Shown here piece by piece: positions 24,191 to 36,940 of a stretch of DNA of 64,000 bases. The DNA is from Edolisoma coerulescens (Eukaryota; Chordata; Aves; Passeriformes; Campephagidae). The stretch spans positions 4,907,625 to 4,971,624 of the forward strand of contig VWZW01006249.1 in NCBI GenBank assembly GCA_013397115.1. The letters are read 5' to 3'. Below the pieces are notes generated by a model. That model was not told the DNA's origin. It worked only from the letters and a program-made list of their open reading frames with translations, and did not search any database. Each line of letters begins with the position of its first letter. Positions within the stretch are counted from its first letter, which is position 1. The translations under genes were made by a program, and so were the position numbers.

Positions 24191-27100
24191 GGTGGATGTG
24201 CCGCCAGGGAAGACAGAGGGGCTAGAGATGGAGCATTTGAAGTGGAGATCAGGCAGAGGTCACCTGGAACGTGGAGGGAGAGGCTGTGGCTGCAGCCAGC
24301 CCGTGAGCGACAGGGCTGATGGATCACTGCGTGTGCAACGCGGGCAGCGTGGGAGACGACCCTCCCTGATCAAGGTTTAATTTTGTGGCTGCTCTTTGGC
24401 ATTTGTTTTAGAGATATCTGAGATCTCCCGGTGACAGGGAAATGCTTTGTACATTTCCTGATAGGAAGCATACAGGCTGCCTTTAGGGAGACTTCAACCC
24501 TCCCATCTGTATCCTGGGACTTCTCTGTTCTACTTCACTGTTCACAACAGCCATTTCAGCCTTTCCTCATATCAGTGGCAGAGTTTCTTACTGGGATGTT
24601 CTCTGCTAGCATGCACCAAGGCACCTCAGAAGTCCCTCATGCTCCCCTTAGCAGGTATGACATGATGTCCTACTTACAGTGCTGCACAGCTGGTTTCTGC
24701 ATGTTGGGGGGCCCTCTGTCACTGGAGATTAATGCTGCAAACAGGAATCAGCTTGAGATGGGGCTTCAAGATGTCCCAGCCCATTATCTGTGTGTCTGGT
24801 CTAATCTGTCAGTCAGTCTCCCTGGCAAGGGAGCGACAGCATGCGCCAGGCTGCTTAGCCAGATGCTGTGGTATATTTGGTGTTTCAGAGCTGTCAAGGA
24901 TAAAAGGAGAAGCTCTGGCCTTTCGCACCTCCCTTTGTTTTTCCAGCATGAGGCTGAATTGCCTGAATCTGAAGGTGCACAGGGAATGAGCAGGTGGGCT
25001 TTATTCTCTGTGCCCAGGTCATAGGAGCCTGAAACACGCTGTCCATACCTAGTGCCTGTGCTCAGTGATGTCCTTTATTTCCCAGAGACCTCCTGAGCAA
25101 AGGCATCTTGGCAGAGCCTGACAGCTGCTGGTGCAGCTGTGGATGTGCTTTCTCAGCCATGACCTTGGGACACCTTCTTTGCGCATCCTTCTCCCTAGAA
25201 TCACAGTGGAATTCTGGTGTTGTTTGCTTTTCCTTTGGCCAAAAGCAGGGGTGATTCTGATCAGGTAACTTGCCTACAGTGGCCCAAGACACAGGAGTGT
25301 TTGAGAACAGCCCTTCTCAGGCTGTTCACAGAGATGCCGTCCTGTAATTCCTCAAAAACAATTTCGATGGAAGACTGAGCCTCCAGCAGTGCATTACTTC
25401 ATACAGAGCAATGAGGTGCAGGTTCTGTTCTCTGTGTATGTTGTTGAAGTTTGGATTCATCCCATCCAAGCTGAGGAGTGCAGATAAACTGAGAGTGCAG
25501 CTGTGTGTGTCAGTGCTGGTATCACAGTCCCTGCTCTCAGGGAGAGAGAGAAATCAGCTCATCTGAGGCCACTTGCCTTCTGGCCCTGCTCTCCACTCTT
25601 GGTGATTGTAAAATGAGCTTGGGATGACTTTTCTCCTGTACTCCCTTGGGTGTTTAAGGTAATAGAGGTAAATGCAGGTCTAACCCTAGACAGGAGCTCT
25701 CTCTGAAGTGAATCAAGAGGCAAATCATTCATCATGACACTGTGGCTCTTTGTTGTAGCTCCTGTTGCAATGTGGTGATGGTGGACAGGCTTGTGAGGGT
25801 TTGTGTTTTGTGAGTTTAGGTGTTCAGGTGTATTCAAGGGTGCTTTGCTTGCATTAGCCTAAATAAGAGCATCCATCCAGCCAAGCGCTCTTTCTCCTGC
25901 AGTGGTAAATAGTGGATGCCTGAGGATGAATGTAGGAGCAGGATAAGCATGTAGTGACACCTCTTAATATACTGTCTGTATCTGCAGAGATTTACGACTT
26001 TCTTAGCCAAATGTCATTTCCTACATTCAGTAGATGGGGTTTTCTCCCTTGAATTCGTTCAGTCGCTCTTTCAGCTTACAAGAATTTATAGCCCCCTGAA
26101 ACAAGGAGTTCCACTGCTCAAATCCTGTTGGTGTCCAAAACACAGGATTTTGTGTTGGCTTCTCTAGTAAAGCAAACCTAATAACTCAGAGAGCTGAAGG
26201 TCCCTGGGCAGATATCATTGATGCTTCTGAAAACGGAATGGCTTTCAGTGGAAATGTGAGTCAGCAGAGTGTTGCTTGTAGCTTAGAAATACTTTCAAGG
26301 CTTCTGGCACAAATATATCTTCTAAAAACCAGGCTCTGGTTTGTATCTGCATGTGGTCCGGGACTCTGGGAGTTCCCAGAAGATGAATCTGCAGACAGGC
26401 ATTTCTTCCAGTCAGCTGGGAACCAGGCTAGAAAGGAGAATCAGTTCATTTCCCCTTCTCATCGGGTTACAGTTACTGCAGCAGTGCAGTCACAGGTGCC
26501 TCCTGCCAGGTACAAGCTGTAGGTGCGGGGGACAGGCTGTGTCTGACCGTCTCCACTGCCTGTGTAGTGCTGTAGCAATAGTGGTGCAGAAAAGCCAGAC
26601 GTTCATTGTGTGGTTGACACCTTTGCCGGGAGCTGAAGGGAGCACCGAACCCTTTCGGCTGGGAAGGGACTCAGATGGGAGAACCTGGTAATGGGACAAC
26701 AAGGGAGAGCACAGAGACTGATTTGGTTGTGAGAAATGTAAATGAAGGCTCTGCTGATACCACAAGAGCTCTCAGCAGCCTCATCAATCCCTCTGACCCA
26801 CCACCCAAGCTGAAAAGAGTGCATTTACATTTCAAAGAGAGGGAGAAGGTGTACAGAATGAGGCGGATTCTTCATTTGGTGATCCTTGGCTAGGTTAAAG
26901 AGGCAAGAACTGCCTCCTCTCCTGTGCTTCAGTCACATGTGCAAACCATGCGACTGTGCTTTCAGAAATGCTTGGGATCAAGAGGTCTCCATCAGGAAGA
27001 CAACTCCAATTCAGGGTGCACATAGATTGATGTCACTTTGTCAGAGCTGCACCTGCTTGTGCCAGCTCTGAGGGTGGCTGAGGGCCAGGCAGCACTTGGG

Positions 27101-30100
27101 TAATCAGATGGGAAATAAGGAAGTGACTTTGATTAAAGCTGAGAGACAACATGTGGGGGAACAGTGGGAGGACCCACTCTGAGCCACTGGAAGGGAAATC
27201 TGCTGGAAAAAATGATGGAGAAGGATTTCTGGTGTTTGAATAGGTGAAGTAATAAGAAAAGAAAGGCTCTGAGAAGGCTGCAAGTGTTTTGGAGATATGA
27301 TTGTTTGGGACAGTAGCAGGAAAACAGCCAAATTCTCCTGTCATCATGTTTCAGACCCACCATGGGCGAGTGGCACAGCAGTTTGAGGAAGAAATGACAG
27401 AATACTAAACCCCAAAGACTTTTCCTAGCAGAGGGGCCCTCTGCTGGGGGGGACATGGGGAATAAATGAGGGATCTGATCCTGGGATGTGCCAGCCACTG
27501 TTGTATGTCTAAAGTCCTCCTCAGCCCAGAGCTCAGGGTTTGGCCCTGTGCTGTGGAAAGCTTATGCTGGGTTATTGGTTGAGCCTCTGCTCCCTTTGGG
27601 ATCCTGTGGGGAGCTGGGGACTCACAGGGGACAGGGACGTGGCTGGAGTGGTGGAGGCAGAACTACCTGAGAATGTTTCTGGGCATGGGTGAGCAGGTCA
27701 GGCTCTGGGGCCATGAAAGCTCCAAGCCTGTGAATTTGTTCCTCAGAACAGCTTCGTAGCTATAAATTTGACTTGCCCAAAACAAGTTTGCTTGCTGTTT
27801 TAGTGAAGTATGTTCCCTCTGGTAGCCAAGATGTATATAAGATGGCAGGTGTGCAGTGGGTGAAGGAGGAAACTCTGGCTGAACAGACAGAACAGTCACC
27901 TAACCTTCCTCTAAGCACACCTGACAAGGTGGGACTTGTCAGAGCCATTGGATGTAGACAGGAGGAGAGATGGGGGGATGTGGAGCTCTGGGGGGGACAC
28001 AACCTGCGTTAAAGCCTCGAGCAAACCATTTGAGACCCTGTATGATTGAGTCACTCTGAAGGGAGGTAGAGTCTGTCACACATACCCACTGAAATGAGTA
28101 TGAACAAACCCAGAACAGCTGGCTGGAGCATATGGAGCATCCAGAAGGGAAAAAAGCTGAAATAATTCCCTTTTCTCTGCTCTTTGCTTATCCTGGCCCT
28201 GATTCAGGAGTGCACTGGGGACTGTGTTCATCCTTAGGCCTGCACTTTAGATCCCAATGATTTCCCTTTCAGTTTTACTATCAACTTTATGAGTTCTCTG
28301 TGCACATAAGCACCTGCCAGAGTGCAGTTGGGGTACAGCATCTTTAATCACAGGTTCCATAAGGAAGCTGGCTCCCCCATAACCAGCTGGCTCCTCTGTG
28401 GAGTCAGGTGGGAGTCCAGCCTGCACCCTTCCTCCTGGATAGGAATTGGGTCTGCAGATGGGCCTTCCTGAAGAAGGCACAGGAATGAAGTCATCTTGTC
28501 ACTCACAGTTAGCTAAAGGTCCACTTTCTGGGCTCTGATGATTTCAGTTTTCCTTAGAGTTTGTCAGGTTTTTGGTTTTTGGAATCAAATAGTTTCCTTC
28601 ATCTGTACACTACACATGTGGGAATAACTGCTCCAGGAGGCTCAGAGGTGGCAGGTTTGCTTCAGGGAGTTTGATAAATCTTTTTCACTCTTTTCCATGT
28701 TTTTTTCCATCTCCATCAGGAGGGACAGAAGGGTACAAGCAGATAATTGTTCCCCATTGCCAGTATTTCTGTAGCAGAGCAGTGACAGGAGGACTGAATT
28801 GTGCCATAAGCAACATATATGTGTATGAAAAATGGGAATGTGGCAAGTGATCTCACCCATCACTTCTGACTTTGATGCCCAATAGAGGATAATTATCAGC
28901 TGCTCTTGCACAGAATGCACTGGTGAAATCGGGGAGAGACTGTCAGAAACCAGTAAGAGGAGCAGAGGAATTCACAGGAAAGTTGCTTCCTCCTTGTTAA
29001 AAATCCCTGTGTGTATGTGCACATAAGCACGTGTGTAGGGGTTTTGCACTTGCCTCGGCGTTTTTGGGTGGGCTGTGAAGCAAATTTCCTAAGCAGTCTG
29101 CACCTCCTGCTAAGCAAAGGCTGGCCTGAACATTTGTTATGTTAGTAAAATGCATCTTTGTGGTACCCTTTAAGCAACTGCCTCGTTTTAGATAAAAATC
29201 TATTTGTGGTTTTTTTCGGGCTCTTGCAATTTATTGGTTCCTCTGATATCCTAAACCTATTACTTCTCTACTCATCCACAAAATCTTCCAGAGAAACAGG
29301 ATTGACAAGACCTGAATGCCTAATAAAAACACCCTGAGCAGGAATGAAAACAACCAAATAAAATTAAAAAATCAACAAAACAAAAGCTGGCCTAAGGGTT
29401 TCAGGCTCTGCTTTGTATGGCATAAGAAGGGGTTATAAAAGTAGAGCTGCTTTTACCTCTGCACCTCCCTTTTATTCAGAGCATCCCTGAGCACTCGAGC
29501 TCCCAGTGGATGGACCGGGATGGTAACCTGGAAACAGCTTGTGAGTGGTTGGGGCAGCACTCACAGCCTCAAGTGAGTCAGAGCAGCTGCATCTCCTGGT
29601 CATTCTTAGCCAGAAAGTGCTGCAGTTTGGGATCCCGTGGCCCCCAGCTCTCCTTTGGTTGCTGTTGAGCAAAGGTCGAAGGAGACAAGACAACACAGAG
29701 AACCTGGAACAGGAAAGAATTTTTCAGCAGCCCCCAGCATTGACATTATAACACATTTCTCAGCCCACAGGCAGAAGCAAAGCCTTGCTATTACCTGCTA
29801 TTCTCAAAGGTGCATTTCATCTCTATTCAAATAGTCATTCGGCACCAGGTTTTTTAAATACAGTCTCCAGAAGACTTTAATGTTAACATTAAAAAGATAA
29901 TGAAAACAGGCAAACAGACAAATCATGATGCCCAGTGCTCTGCTTCCTCGTTGATAAAACATGAGAGCAGCTCCCCCCTCGCAAGATTTTGCCTTTTCAG
30001 ACTGCTAGTCATTTATGGTTTTATTTATGAAAAGAAGGAAAAATGAGTTTCCATCACAGCCCCTAAGCATAATAGAAAGAGAAAGCTTTCATGCATTCGG

Positions 30101-30339
30101 CATGGGGCTGTGCTGTCAGGCTGTGCAAGTGGGTAATAACATGATTTCTTTCGTTACAGCCCAAAACCTGCCTTCCAGTTCGATCACAGAGCTCTAAAAT
30201 ATGTTTGCATTCGATAATATCCCTGTTCTGCTCACCCACAACTTCCTGCTTTGTACTTGTTTCCCTTTGCAGTGTTTCTGGGGTAGTGCTGGCCGAGTCA
30301 CTGCTGCGTGCATGGTTGCTGTCACTACTGCAAGGCAGG
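24191..30339. other. Unique non-coding sequence, nothing recognised
   Basis: Mixed composition with short frames in all phases. The 197-codon frame at 24,431-25,024 (plus) has no domain, signal or family resemblance that I can see and carries another open frame inside it. No CR1, LTR or tRNA-like sequence was found. A-rich runs near 29,350 carry no recognisable element. Confidence 0.5.
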
Positions 30340-30565
30340 TGATTGTCACGAGAGGCCCCAACTGTTACACGCTCAGTGCATGTAAGAGACAGTCCTGGCT
30401 GAGGAGCTGAAGGTCTAAATAGGCAAGGCAGATAGGAGAAGTGTTATCAGTCTTAGTTTTACTGAGAGCTTAAATGACCTGCCGGAGGTCACACAGAGGG
30501 AGCCTGGGGTGGAATCATGCCTGGAATACAGATTTCCAGGTTTTATTTAAGCATCTAACCCAGGC
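30340..30565 (-). repeat. Ancient MIR/L2-like amniote repeat, inverted
   Basis: The plus strand shows, in consensus order, 'gaggcccca', then 'gtaagagacagtcctgg' and 'gagctgaaggtctaaatag'. These are followed by 'gacctgccggaggtcacacag', a diverged 'gtggaatcatgcctgg' and 'gcatctaaccca'. This is the order of an old amniote repeat with a MIR-like body and a tail containing a 'gagacagtccctgcc..gagcttacaatctaaatag' segment. The order of shared segments makes chance unlikely. The precise family name is uncertain. Confidence 0.6.
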
Positions 30566-31329
30566 TCCTCATTAAGGAAGGCAGTTGTGAGAATGCTGCC
30601 TGTGTGTGTGTGTGTGAACCTGGGTGCAGTTCTGGGCTGTGGACTGGATTTGAGTGTGACCTCCTGGTCCGAGCACGTCTGCGAGGAGCTTTGGCTGCTG
30701 GAATAAAGGCACAGCAAGCAAACAGCAGCTCCAAGGTGCAACTCACCTGGATTGCAGAGCTCTAAGCAGCTCAAGGACAGAGCTTTCAACAAGGTGGCAG
30801 AGGTTGTACTTCAGTGCAATTCTCACCGGTTTTGACTGTTACCCAAAGCTGAGCGGTACTTGCGAAATAGCAAGGACGGCGATTGCTCTGAGTTTAGGTT
30901 GATGAAGAGCACAGTCGTGTGGCTGGTGTGCCTAGTTGTGTGGGCTTTGATGTTCAGAAGCAGCTAAGAACCTCAAATGTTGCATCAAAGAAAATGTTTA
31001 AAGTGTTGTTGCAAAATGCTGAAATGTTATGACAAAATACATCTTTTAAAAACGTGAACCTGTGCGCTCTGAGGTGTGATGTGAACCACGAGTGCTGAAA
31101 GTAGAGTCCACCAGAAAAATAACTGTCCTACAGAGCTTCTTTCTGTCATCTGAGGAGGTCTGGAGGAAAGGTGATCTTCCCAATAATTCCCTTTTGCCAG
31201 GTCAGGAAAGTTCCCTGTGTCTCTGCTGTATCTGAGGGTGTGGAAACGGCTTCTCTGGAGCTGAAGGCCTGTGCAGTGTCGGGGTCCTCTGCTCTGTTTG
31301 GCTGAGGAAATGCTGTACAATAGTTTTGT
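30566..31329. other. Unique non-coding sequence with a TG repeat
   Basis: No gene was recognised. The only clear feature is the (TG)8 tract at its left end. Confidence 0.55.
30601..30616. repeat. (TG)8 microsatellite
   Basis: Eight uninterrupted TG units. It lies just beyond the old MIR/L2-like repeat. Confidence 0.9.
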
Positions 31330-32999
31330 CTGACATTAATTGGAAACTAGACACAGTTGGGGCCCTAATACCAGAGAATTAGCACAACTACCTTGCTTAG
31401 CTAATTGTTTTAAATGACAGTTTAAAGAACTATTTTCCTTAACATTTCTAGTCTGCTTTTCCATTGCCTGCAAGTACAAAATTCAATTTTCCTAAGTGTC
31501 AATTTTTATCTAAAATAAAATACTTATTAGCAGTCCCAATGCATTTTAATGTAACTTTGTTTTTTGAAATGATTTCACAAAACTCTTTACATGTATAATT
31601 GAAATTGACTTTAATTTGAAACTCTGCCTTAACAGAGTCACTGTTTCTGCAATCTACCCTCGCTCGTTTCTCAAGGAAAATGTTATTTCTGTTGCTGCAA
31701 AGGGAAGGATATGAGGTACAGTACTAGAGTTGGAGATCCAGAGTTCAAGGAACTTTGGCCAGCTGTGACTGTAGGATTTCTGAAGCCTGTGCTCGTGTTT
31801 TCAGCTCACTCTCAGTATGTGCTGTGGTCAGGGTGCAGCTCCACAGAGCTTTTTGTGAAATTTTGGCCTCGGAGTAGTAATGTTCATGGTTTCCTGAGAA
31901 GTAAACAGAAATATCAGTGGCTGAATTGGATTAAGACTCTAGAATTAACTGAAATGTGAAGGCAGACATTTGAGAGCTAATGCATAATGCTGAATGCAAT
32001 TCCTTTCCTTTTTTTTGGATACAATGTGTTCTGAGATTAAAGTTGCCATTATGGTCAAATAATTTCTCTTCAGCTCCCTTTTGTAACTTAGCTTTAATGT
32101 GTTTTGCCATTGTTTTAATTTTAAAAGCTCTATCATTAAAAAGCTTTTAGCATGCTGTGAAAGGACCCTTAGTGTGGAGTACTGGAAGTGCCTTCCTGTG
32201 TTGGACAGCCTGAAAGAGCTTAAAAATTGCTGCTGAACAATCTGATTCTCCTCCCCTGCACCAAAGTCACTCCCAGCAGCTTAAGAACATTTAAAAAAAC
32301 CCTTTTCAAATGTAGCATGTGCAAGGGCCCTGTGGGAAAGCTGAATCACTTTGGGAGGCGAGTTAAAAAAGATTTAAAACTTTGCAATGCAGCCTCCTTG
32401 ATCAAAGGATGATCTATCCACAGGATACTTGCTATATGATATATTCCTGTATTCCATTAGCCTTGGGAATTACAACTCCATGTACAAATGAACGTTACCA
32501 GTTACAAGTGGAGACACTTTGCCAATATTGAAATAATTGCATTACAGTAAATCTTTAACTTTTAAAAATACTCCAGATGAAGTTTCAGCGCTGCTTTCAA
32601 AGTCATCATGAAGACAATGGTTTGCTTCCTATTCAGCTTTGGAGTTATAAATGATTATTGAAAATATTTTTATATTTCCAAAGGTTGTAGCATCAGGGAC
32701 AGCAAATAAAATTGTCCTTCTCTAGGATGTCTTTATTTCCTGTGCTGAAAAAGAAGTTAATATATTTTTGTCAATAAACAAAGATTTTGCCTTATGAAGA
32801 TGCAGCATTTTAGCTACGAGTTAATCTTGTAGGAACAACGTTATTTAATTTGCTACTGATTCAAGAGATCTGTGCAAACAACTAAATAGTGGTGTTGTGT
32901 GCCTTTGTGGTTTCACAGAAGCCACTTTGTTACTCTGTATTTGCAGGCAATAATCCATTTCAGAAATGTTCTGTACTAACCTTTACAAGGTTTTGTTTG
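31330..32999. promoter_or_regulatory. Long AT-rich block, candidate conserved non-coding cluster
   Basis: This is the longest AT-rich block of the window. It is studded with TAATTG/TTAATT words (ACATTAATTGG and GCTAATTG near its left end) and has several AATAAA words. Open frames are few and short, and no repeat family is recognisable. Such blocks near developmental genes are often constrained. Equally, it could be neutral AT-rich intron. Confidence 0.22.
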
Positions 33000-33511
33000 T
33001 GTGCTGTCTCTCATCTGAGTCCACCGCAAGCAACAGAGGAACTTCTGCAAAACCTATCCTGAGTCTTGTGACAATTATAGGTACCTTCAAGGATTCATGA
33101 AAAATAATTTCTCCACTCAGTTTAGAAAACACCAGATCTTCAGGAGATCTGTATTGAGTTATTGCTGTAGTGCTGCTGCCAGTGCTGTTGTGGTTGTTAC
33201 CTGAGCAAGATAAAGGGAAGGAAATAATTCTCAGATTAATTTTTTATTATAGATCTCTATTTTTTTGTTCTGGGTTATTCTGGTTCATGGACCAGCAATC
33301 CTCCAGATAGTGAGACTTTGGATTCAGGCCATGGTAAATATAGGGGGAAAAATAATATTTAGAGATCAACAGGCTCAGAAAATGTGATCATCTGGGTGAA
33401 TTTATCTTTTAAAAATCTTGCTGTGACAGTTGAGGTGATTTCTGTATGAAATCCGTGAAGACTTTTAGGGTCCATTGGTCTTGAGGATATTGTACAAATA
33501 TGAACTACTGC

Positions 33512-33548
33512 TGTTTGAGATCACTTACCCAACCCTTGATCTCAAACA
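33512..33548. other. Perfect 12-bp hairpin
   Basis: Arms 33,512-33,523 (TGTTTGAGATCA) and 33,537-33,548 (TGATCTCAAACA) are exact reverse complements around a 13-base loop. Pairing does not extend usefully beyond the arms, so it is too short for a microRNA precursor. Function is unknown. Confidence 0.85.
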
Positions 33549-33958
33549 ACAAGGAAGTCTGGGGAAATGAAGCAGGCTTTGCAAGGCAGCCTGAGTCACT
33601 CCACACCGTCTCTGGGGGAGTGAGCATTTGAAGTACCTTTCTCAGTCAGTTCCAGTCCTTCAACTTGTACTCATTGATTTTCTTCATTCTCAAGCTCTAA
33701 CCTCGCTGCAGGATTGGAGGGAGGGCCTGTGCTGGCTTTTGAGGAAATCTTCCTCCCTTTTGTCCCCAAAAACTCCTGTCCGTTTCTCATCCTGAGCTAT
33801 AAGAGAGCTCATTATTTCTGCTGCGCCGCCGGCAGCTCTCCTGCTGATCGGGAGCAGGCAGGAATTCCCGGCACAGGGATGGAGCTTCCCTCCACGCAGA
33901 GGCAGCTGAGACTGGGCAAATATTGTCACAGAGCTCTGGGGCAGCCTTCATTTAAAAA

Positions 33959-33976
33959 GTTTGAGGGCCCTCAAAC
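33959..33976. other. Perfect 18-bp palindrome
   Basis: GTTTGAGGGCCCTCAAAC equals its own reverse complement with no mismatch and no spacer. It sits just right of a GC-rich patch at 33,820-33,900. It could bind a dimeric factor or be chance. Confidence 0.9.
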
Positions 33977-36619
33977 CCATTTTGCGCATGACAGCATTAA
34001 ATCTGTGCAATAAAATGAAATAATACTTGCTGTGGTAGTTGTTTGCTTTTCATATTGTCTTAGTAAACTCCTGCAGAATTGTTCTTTCTTGCCTTTAGTA
34101 GGGTTACGAAGCCAAGAGCAGAGCTCTGGGGTAGCATCGAGCAAAACCACCTTCATGGTTCTCATTTCTGGTCTCTGGTGCAGGCTTCACACAACAATTA
34201 AAAAGCTTTGTTTTTCTCTCAATGGAAACGTGTAGATTAACTTTGCTAAAATTTTAGATATGTTCAGGTTGAACTCTCAACTGAGACAAGGTTTAATCAG
34301 CAGTTACACTGCTTAGTGGGGGTTTTTTCAGTTTTTTTCTTTGTTTCAATCTTCTCCTTTCTCTAGTGATAAATGAATATAAAAAGGATATTTTCTAAAA
34401 GAAGTGATGCTGGGCTACTCTTTGCATTGTGATTAGCTGGAGGGAGTGAAAATGTACCCCATGGTTTTTCTGCATTTCTACTGTATTGGGAAAATGGATC
34501 AAATGTGCACCAGATTTCAAAGTGTTCTGTAATCTAGGCAAAATATCTATATATCCAAATGTGCCCTTACTAAAAAAAAAACCAAACCAAAACCCCCAAG
34601 CAAAAAAATCTCACAAAGTAAAGGGAAATGTAGGCTGAGATCTTAGACTTTGGATTTCTCCTAAGGAAAATAATTTAACCACCCTAGGTTTGGAGGGGTC
34701 TAGAGTCAAGAAGGGATACTGGTAAAATTCAGAATTCATTATCATTGAATCACTTAAAGCTAAAATAATATTTTGAGAAAGAATCACTCACTCAAACATG
34801 CCTGAGTAAGAAATATTGTCTCTGTGTGCACCAATCCTTCAGCTGTCCATGCCATAAACTGGACTCCTTGAGGGGTTTTGTTCATTTGTTTTGTGGAGGT
34901 GCTGGGAACCTGCAGCTTCTACTGAATTTGGCAGGTTTCCAATGAGGTCCCTGGTGAGCTGACAAAAGAGGACAAGGATAGTTGAACCATTTTTCCATCT
35001 CAGGCTTGCCTAAGGCACTGGTTTTGGAGCATGGAGGTGCCAGTCAGATTTTCTGTCTTCTTGGTGGTGTTAAAATGGAAACCCAGGCTTGGAGTAGCTA
35101 GTGAGGCAAGTCAGGAGTCAGAAAGAGAGAGATTCATTGTCAAAGCTGCCTTTTGCCTGGCTCTAGTCCTCACAAGTATTAAAAGTTAACCAAAATTATC
35201 TGACAAGAGAAAGATGAAAACCAGCCGAGCCCTCCCCTGACTTGCAATGGAAAGCAGATGTGCAAACCCCTCCCCGAGCCAGGGACTGCCAGCGGTACCC
35301 ACTGGAATGTTAAGAGGGAGAGAGAGAGAGGACAATTTTCTCGCTGATGAAATGCTGCTTTGCTCAAGGGACCACATTATTGCTGTTATTTATGCACTGC
35401 CAAAGGTGTGCACAGTGCTTTATAGTGCAATAAAGCAATGACTGGTGTCCAGTCCCTCGGGGTGCTGCGCCACTGCTGAAGGATGGCAGAGGGGCAGGAT
35501 GAAGGGTTGATTGTCCCTCTGCGACGATGCAGAGCTTTGTTATTGTCACAGTGTGTCCTCTTCGGCCGCCTGGCTGGGGACATTAGAGTGGCTCTCTCAC
35601 TGTTTTGCACAGTTGCCTCTGATGACAATTCCAAGGGCACGTACCCTGTTTGATATGCACTCGGAGTCTGGTGGCACTGGGAATGAGTGAACAATACCTG
35701 GGGCTGTGACAGCGGCACTTCTAAAATTTTTTTAAACTTTTACAGATTCCCGGCCATCTGCTGCCTCACCAGCTGCTCGCAGTGCAATGCAAAACTTATC
35801 TCCATTCAGCAACTCAGCCCCTTGAGGAGGGCAGGGGCAGTGGGTGCACAGCTGACCTCCTGTGCACTGTCTGCAGGACAGACCCAGACCCAGTGCCAAA
35901 CTCCAGAGAGAAGGGGAATAAATGCAAGGAAAAGGCAGAACAAACACGTGGCTGCATGAACTCTTGTTCACCCTTTCCCAAATCCTGGCTGTGGAGATGT
36001 GCTGGCCTGGAGAACGGTGGGAGTGGGTCTGGGGACTGAGAAGATCACAGGAGGTGGCCCAGTCCCAGATTTGACATCGCTTTAGCCATATTAGGTTGCC
36101 AGGAAGGAGGAAAAAACATTCCTTGAGGGCATGGAGAGCTTCTGGCTCTGGCTGTTGTGCAGCAGTTGCTGTGAGGTTGTTTTTGCTAGGGAAGGGAGCC
36201 GAGGCCTGTGGCGGCATAACTGGAGGCAGTGGGGAGAAAGCAGCAAGTTCTGCCTCAGGGAAGCTCAGCAGCCACCAGCATGTGTAGGGGAAGAGAGAAA
36301 GACACAGCTACTGGAGATTTGTGGGGCCAGAGGGCCCAAGGAATCCTCCTGCCAAGCAAGTGGCATGCGTTATTACTTGCTGTCTTTGAGGCACCTGAGT
36401 GAGAATTTCCTAATTTCATTAAATCTTATTTTTATAATCCCCTTGGGATCAAGATGACTGACCTGGATGCTCTCTAATCCTACCCCTCGATCTCTCCTGT
36501 GCCTGCTCCCCAGAAATGGGGGTGATGCTAGAGCAGGCAAGGGAAGAAAAGGCCAGGTTGGCCACAGGAGTGGGGAGGGAGTGACCAGGTTTCTTCCTCT
36601 GTTTCCAGAGAGCTCCTGA

Positions 36620-36833
36620 GCTTTGCGTGTGCCACTTCAGACCACTCAGAGCACCCTCCTCCCTCCTCATGCTTTTATGCATTTTCCAATTAAATTTCCT
36701 CCACGAGAAGGAGAGAGGCACTCTGAATCCATTAGCATTAGTAATTATGCAAATGCTTCAGGGAGTTGACTGCCCATCATTACATATAATTAATGTTTCT
36801 GGTTATGAATGAAGGGTTTGTTACTCTTCTTCA
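36620..36833. promoter_or_regulatory. Candidate enhancer with perfect octamer motif
   Basis: An AT-rich segment carries ATGCAAAT at 36,747-36,754, an exact POU/octamer site. It is directly preceded by TAATT, giving a POU/homeodomain-like composite, and is followed by ATATAATTAATG. The segment ends at the poly-C run. No coding frame fits. Confidence 0.4.
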
Positions 36834-36852
36834 CCCCCCCCCCCCCCCCCCN
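36834..36852. repeat. C18 homopolymer ending in an unresolved base
   Basis: Eighteen consecutive C residues (36,834-36,851) followed by one N at 36,852. The true tract length is probably unresolved in the assembly. The complementary G tract could form a quadruplex. Confidence 0.9.
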
Positions 36853-36879
36853 TATTGGAGGCGATGATGTTACTGTATT

Positions 36880-36940
36880 TAATTTGCATAATCAGGAGGC
36901 CTGATTGGGTATGCATGAGGGTAGGGGCGGGGGGCCTTCT
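36880..36940 (+). promoter_or_regulatory. Promoter-like octamer, CCAAT box and GC box cluster
   Basis: Within 60 bases lie an exact inverted octamer ATTTGCAT (36,882-36,889), an NF-Y type inverted CCAAT box CTGATTGGGT (36,901-36,910) and an Sp1-type GC box GGGGCGGGGGG (36,924-36,934). The order and spacing resemble a TATA-less vertebrate promoter reading rightward into the CpG-enriched stretch that follows. No transcript start can be seen. The promoter call is inference from motif order. Confidence 0.35.

Larger units (their letters stand above)
33000..36619. other. Unique non-coding sequence with two perfect inverted repeats
   Basis: No exon was supported. The stretch contains the hairpin at 33,512, the palindrome at 33,959, an A-rich tract near 34,571 and a (GA)7 tract at 35,318-35,331. 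Around 35,340-35,700 the sequence looks denser in CpG- and CRE-like words than its flanks. An ancient repeat remnant near 35,400 is possible but not supportable. Confidence 0.45.

Noticed and set aside
32227..32412. 61-codon frame with CxxC (CSMCKGPVG) as a zinc-binding exon
   Set aside because: There is a single CxxC pair with no second pair at suitable spacing, the surroundings are AT-rich non-coding DNA, and no clear splice sites are seen.
35380..35470. Ancient repeat remnant around TATTTATGCACTGCC
   Set aside because: The similarity to amniote repeat tails covers only scattered short words.
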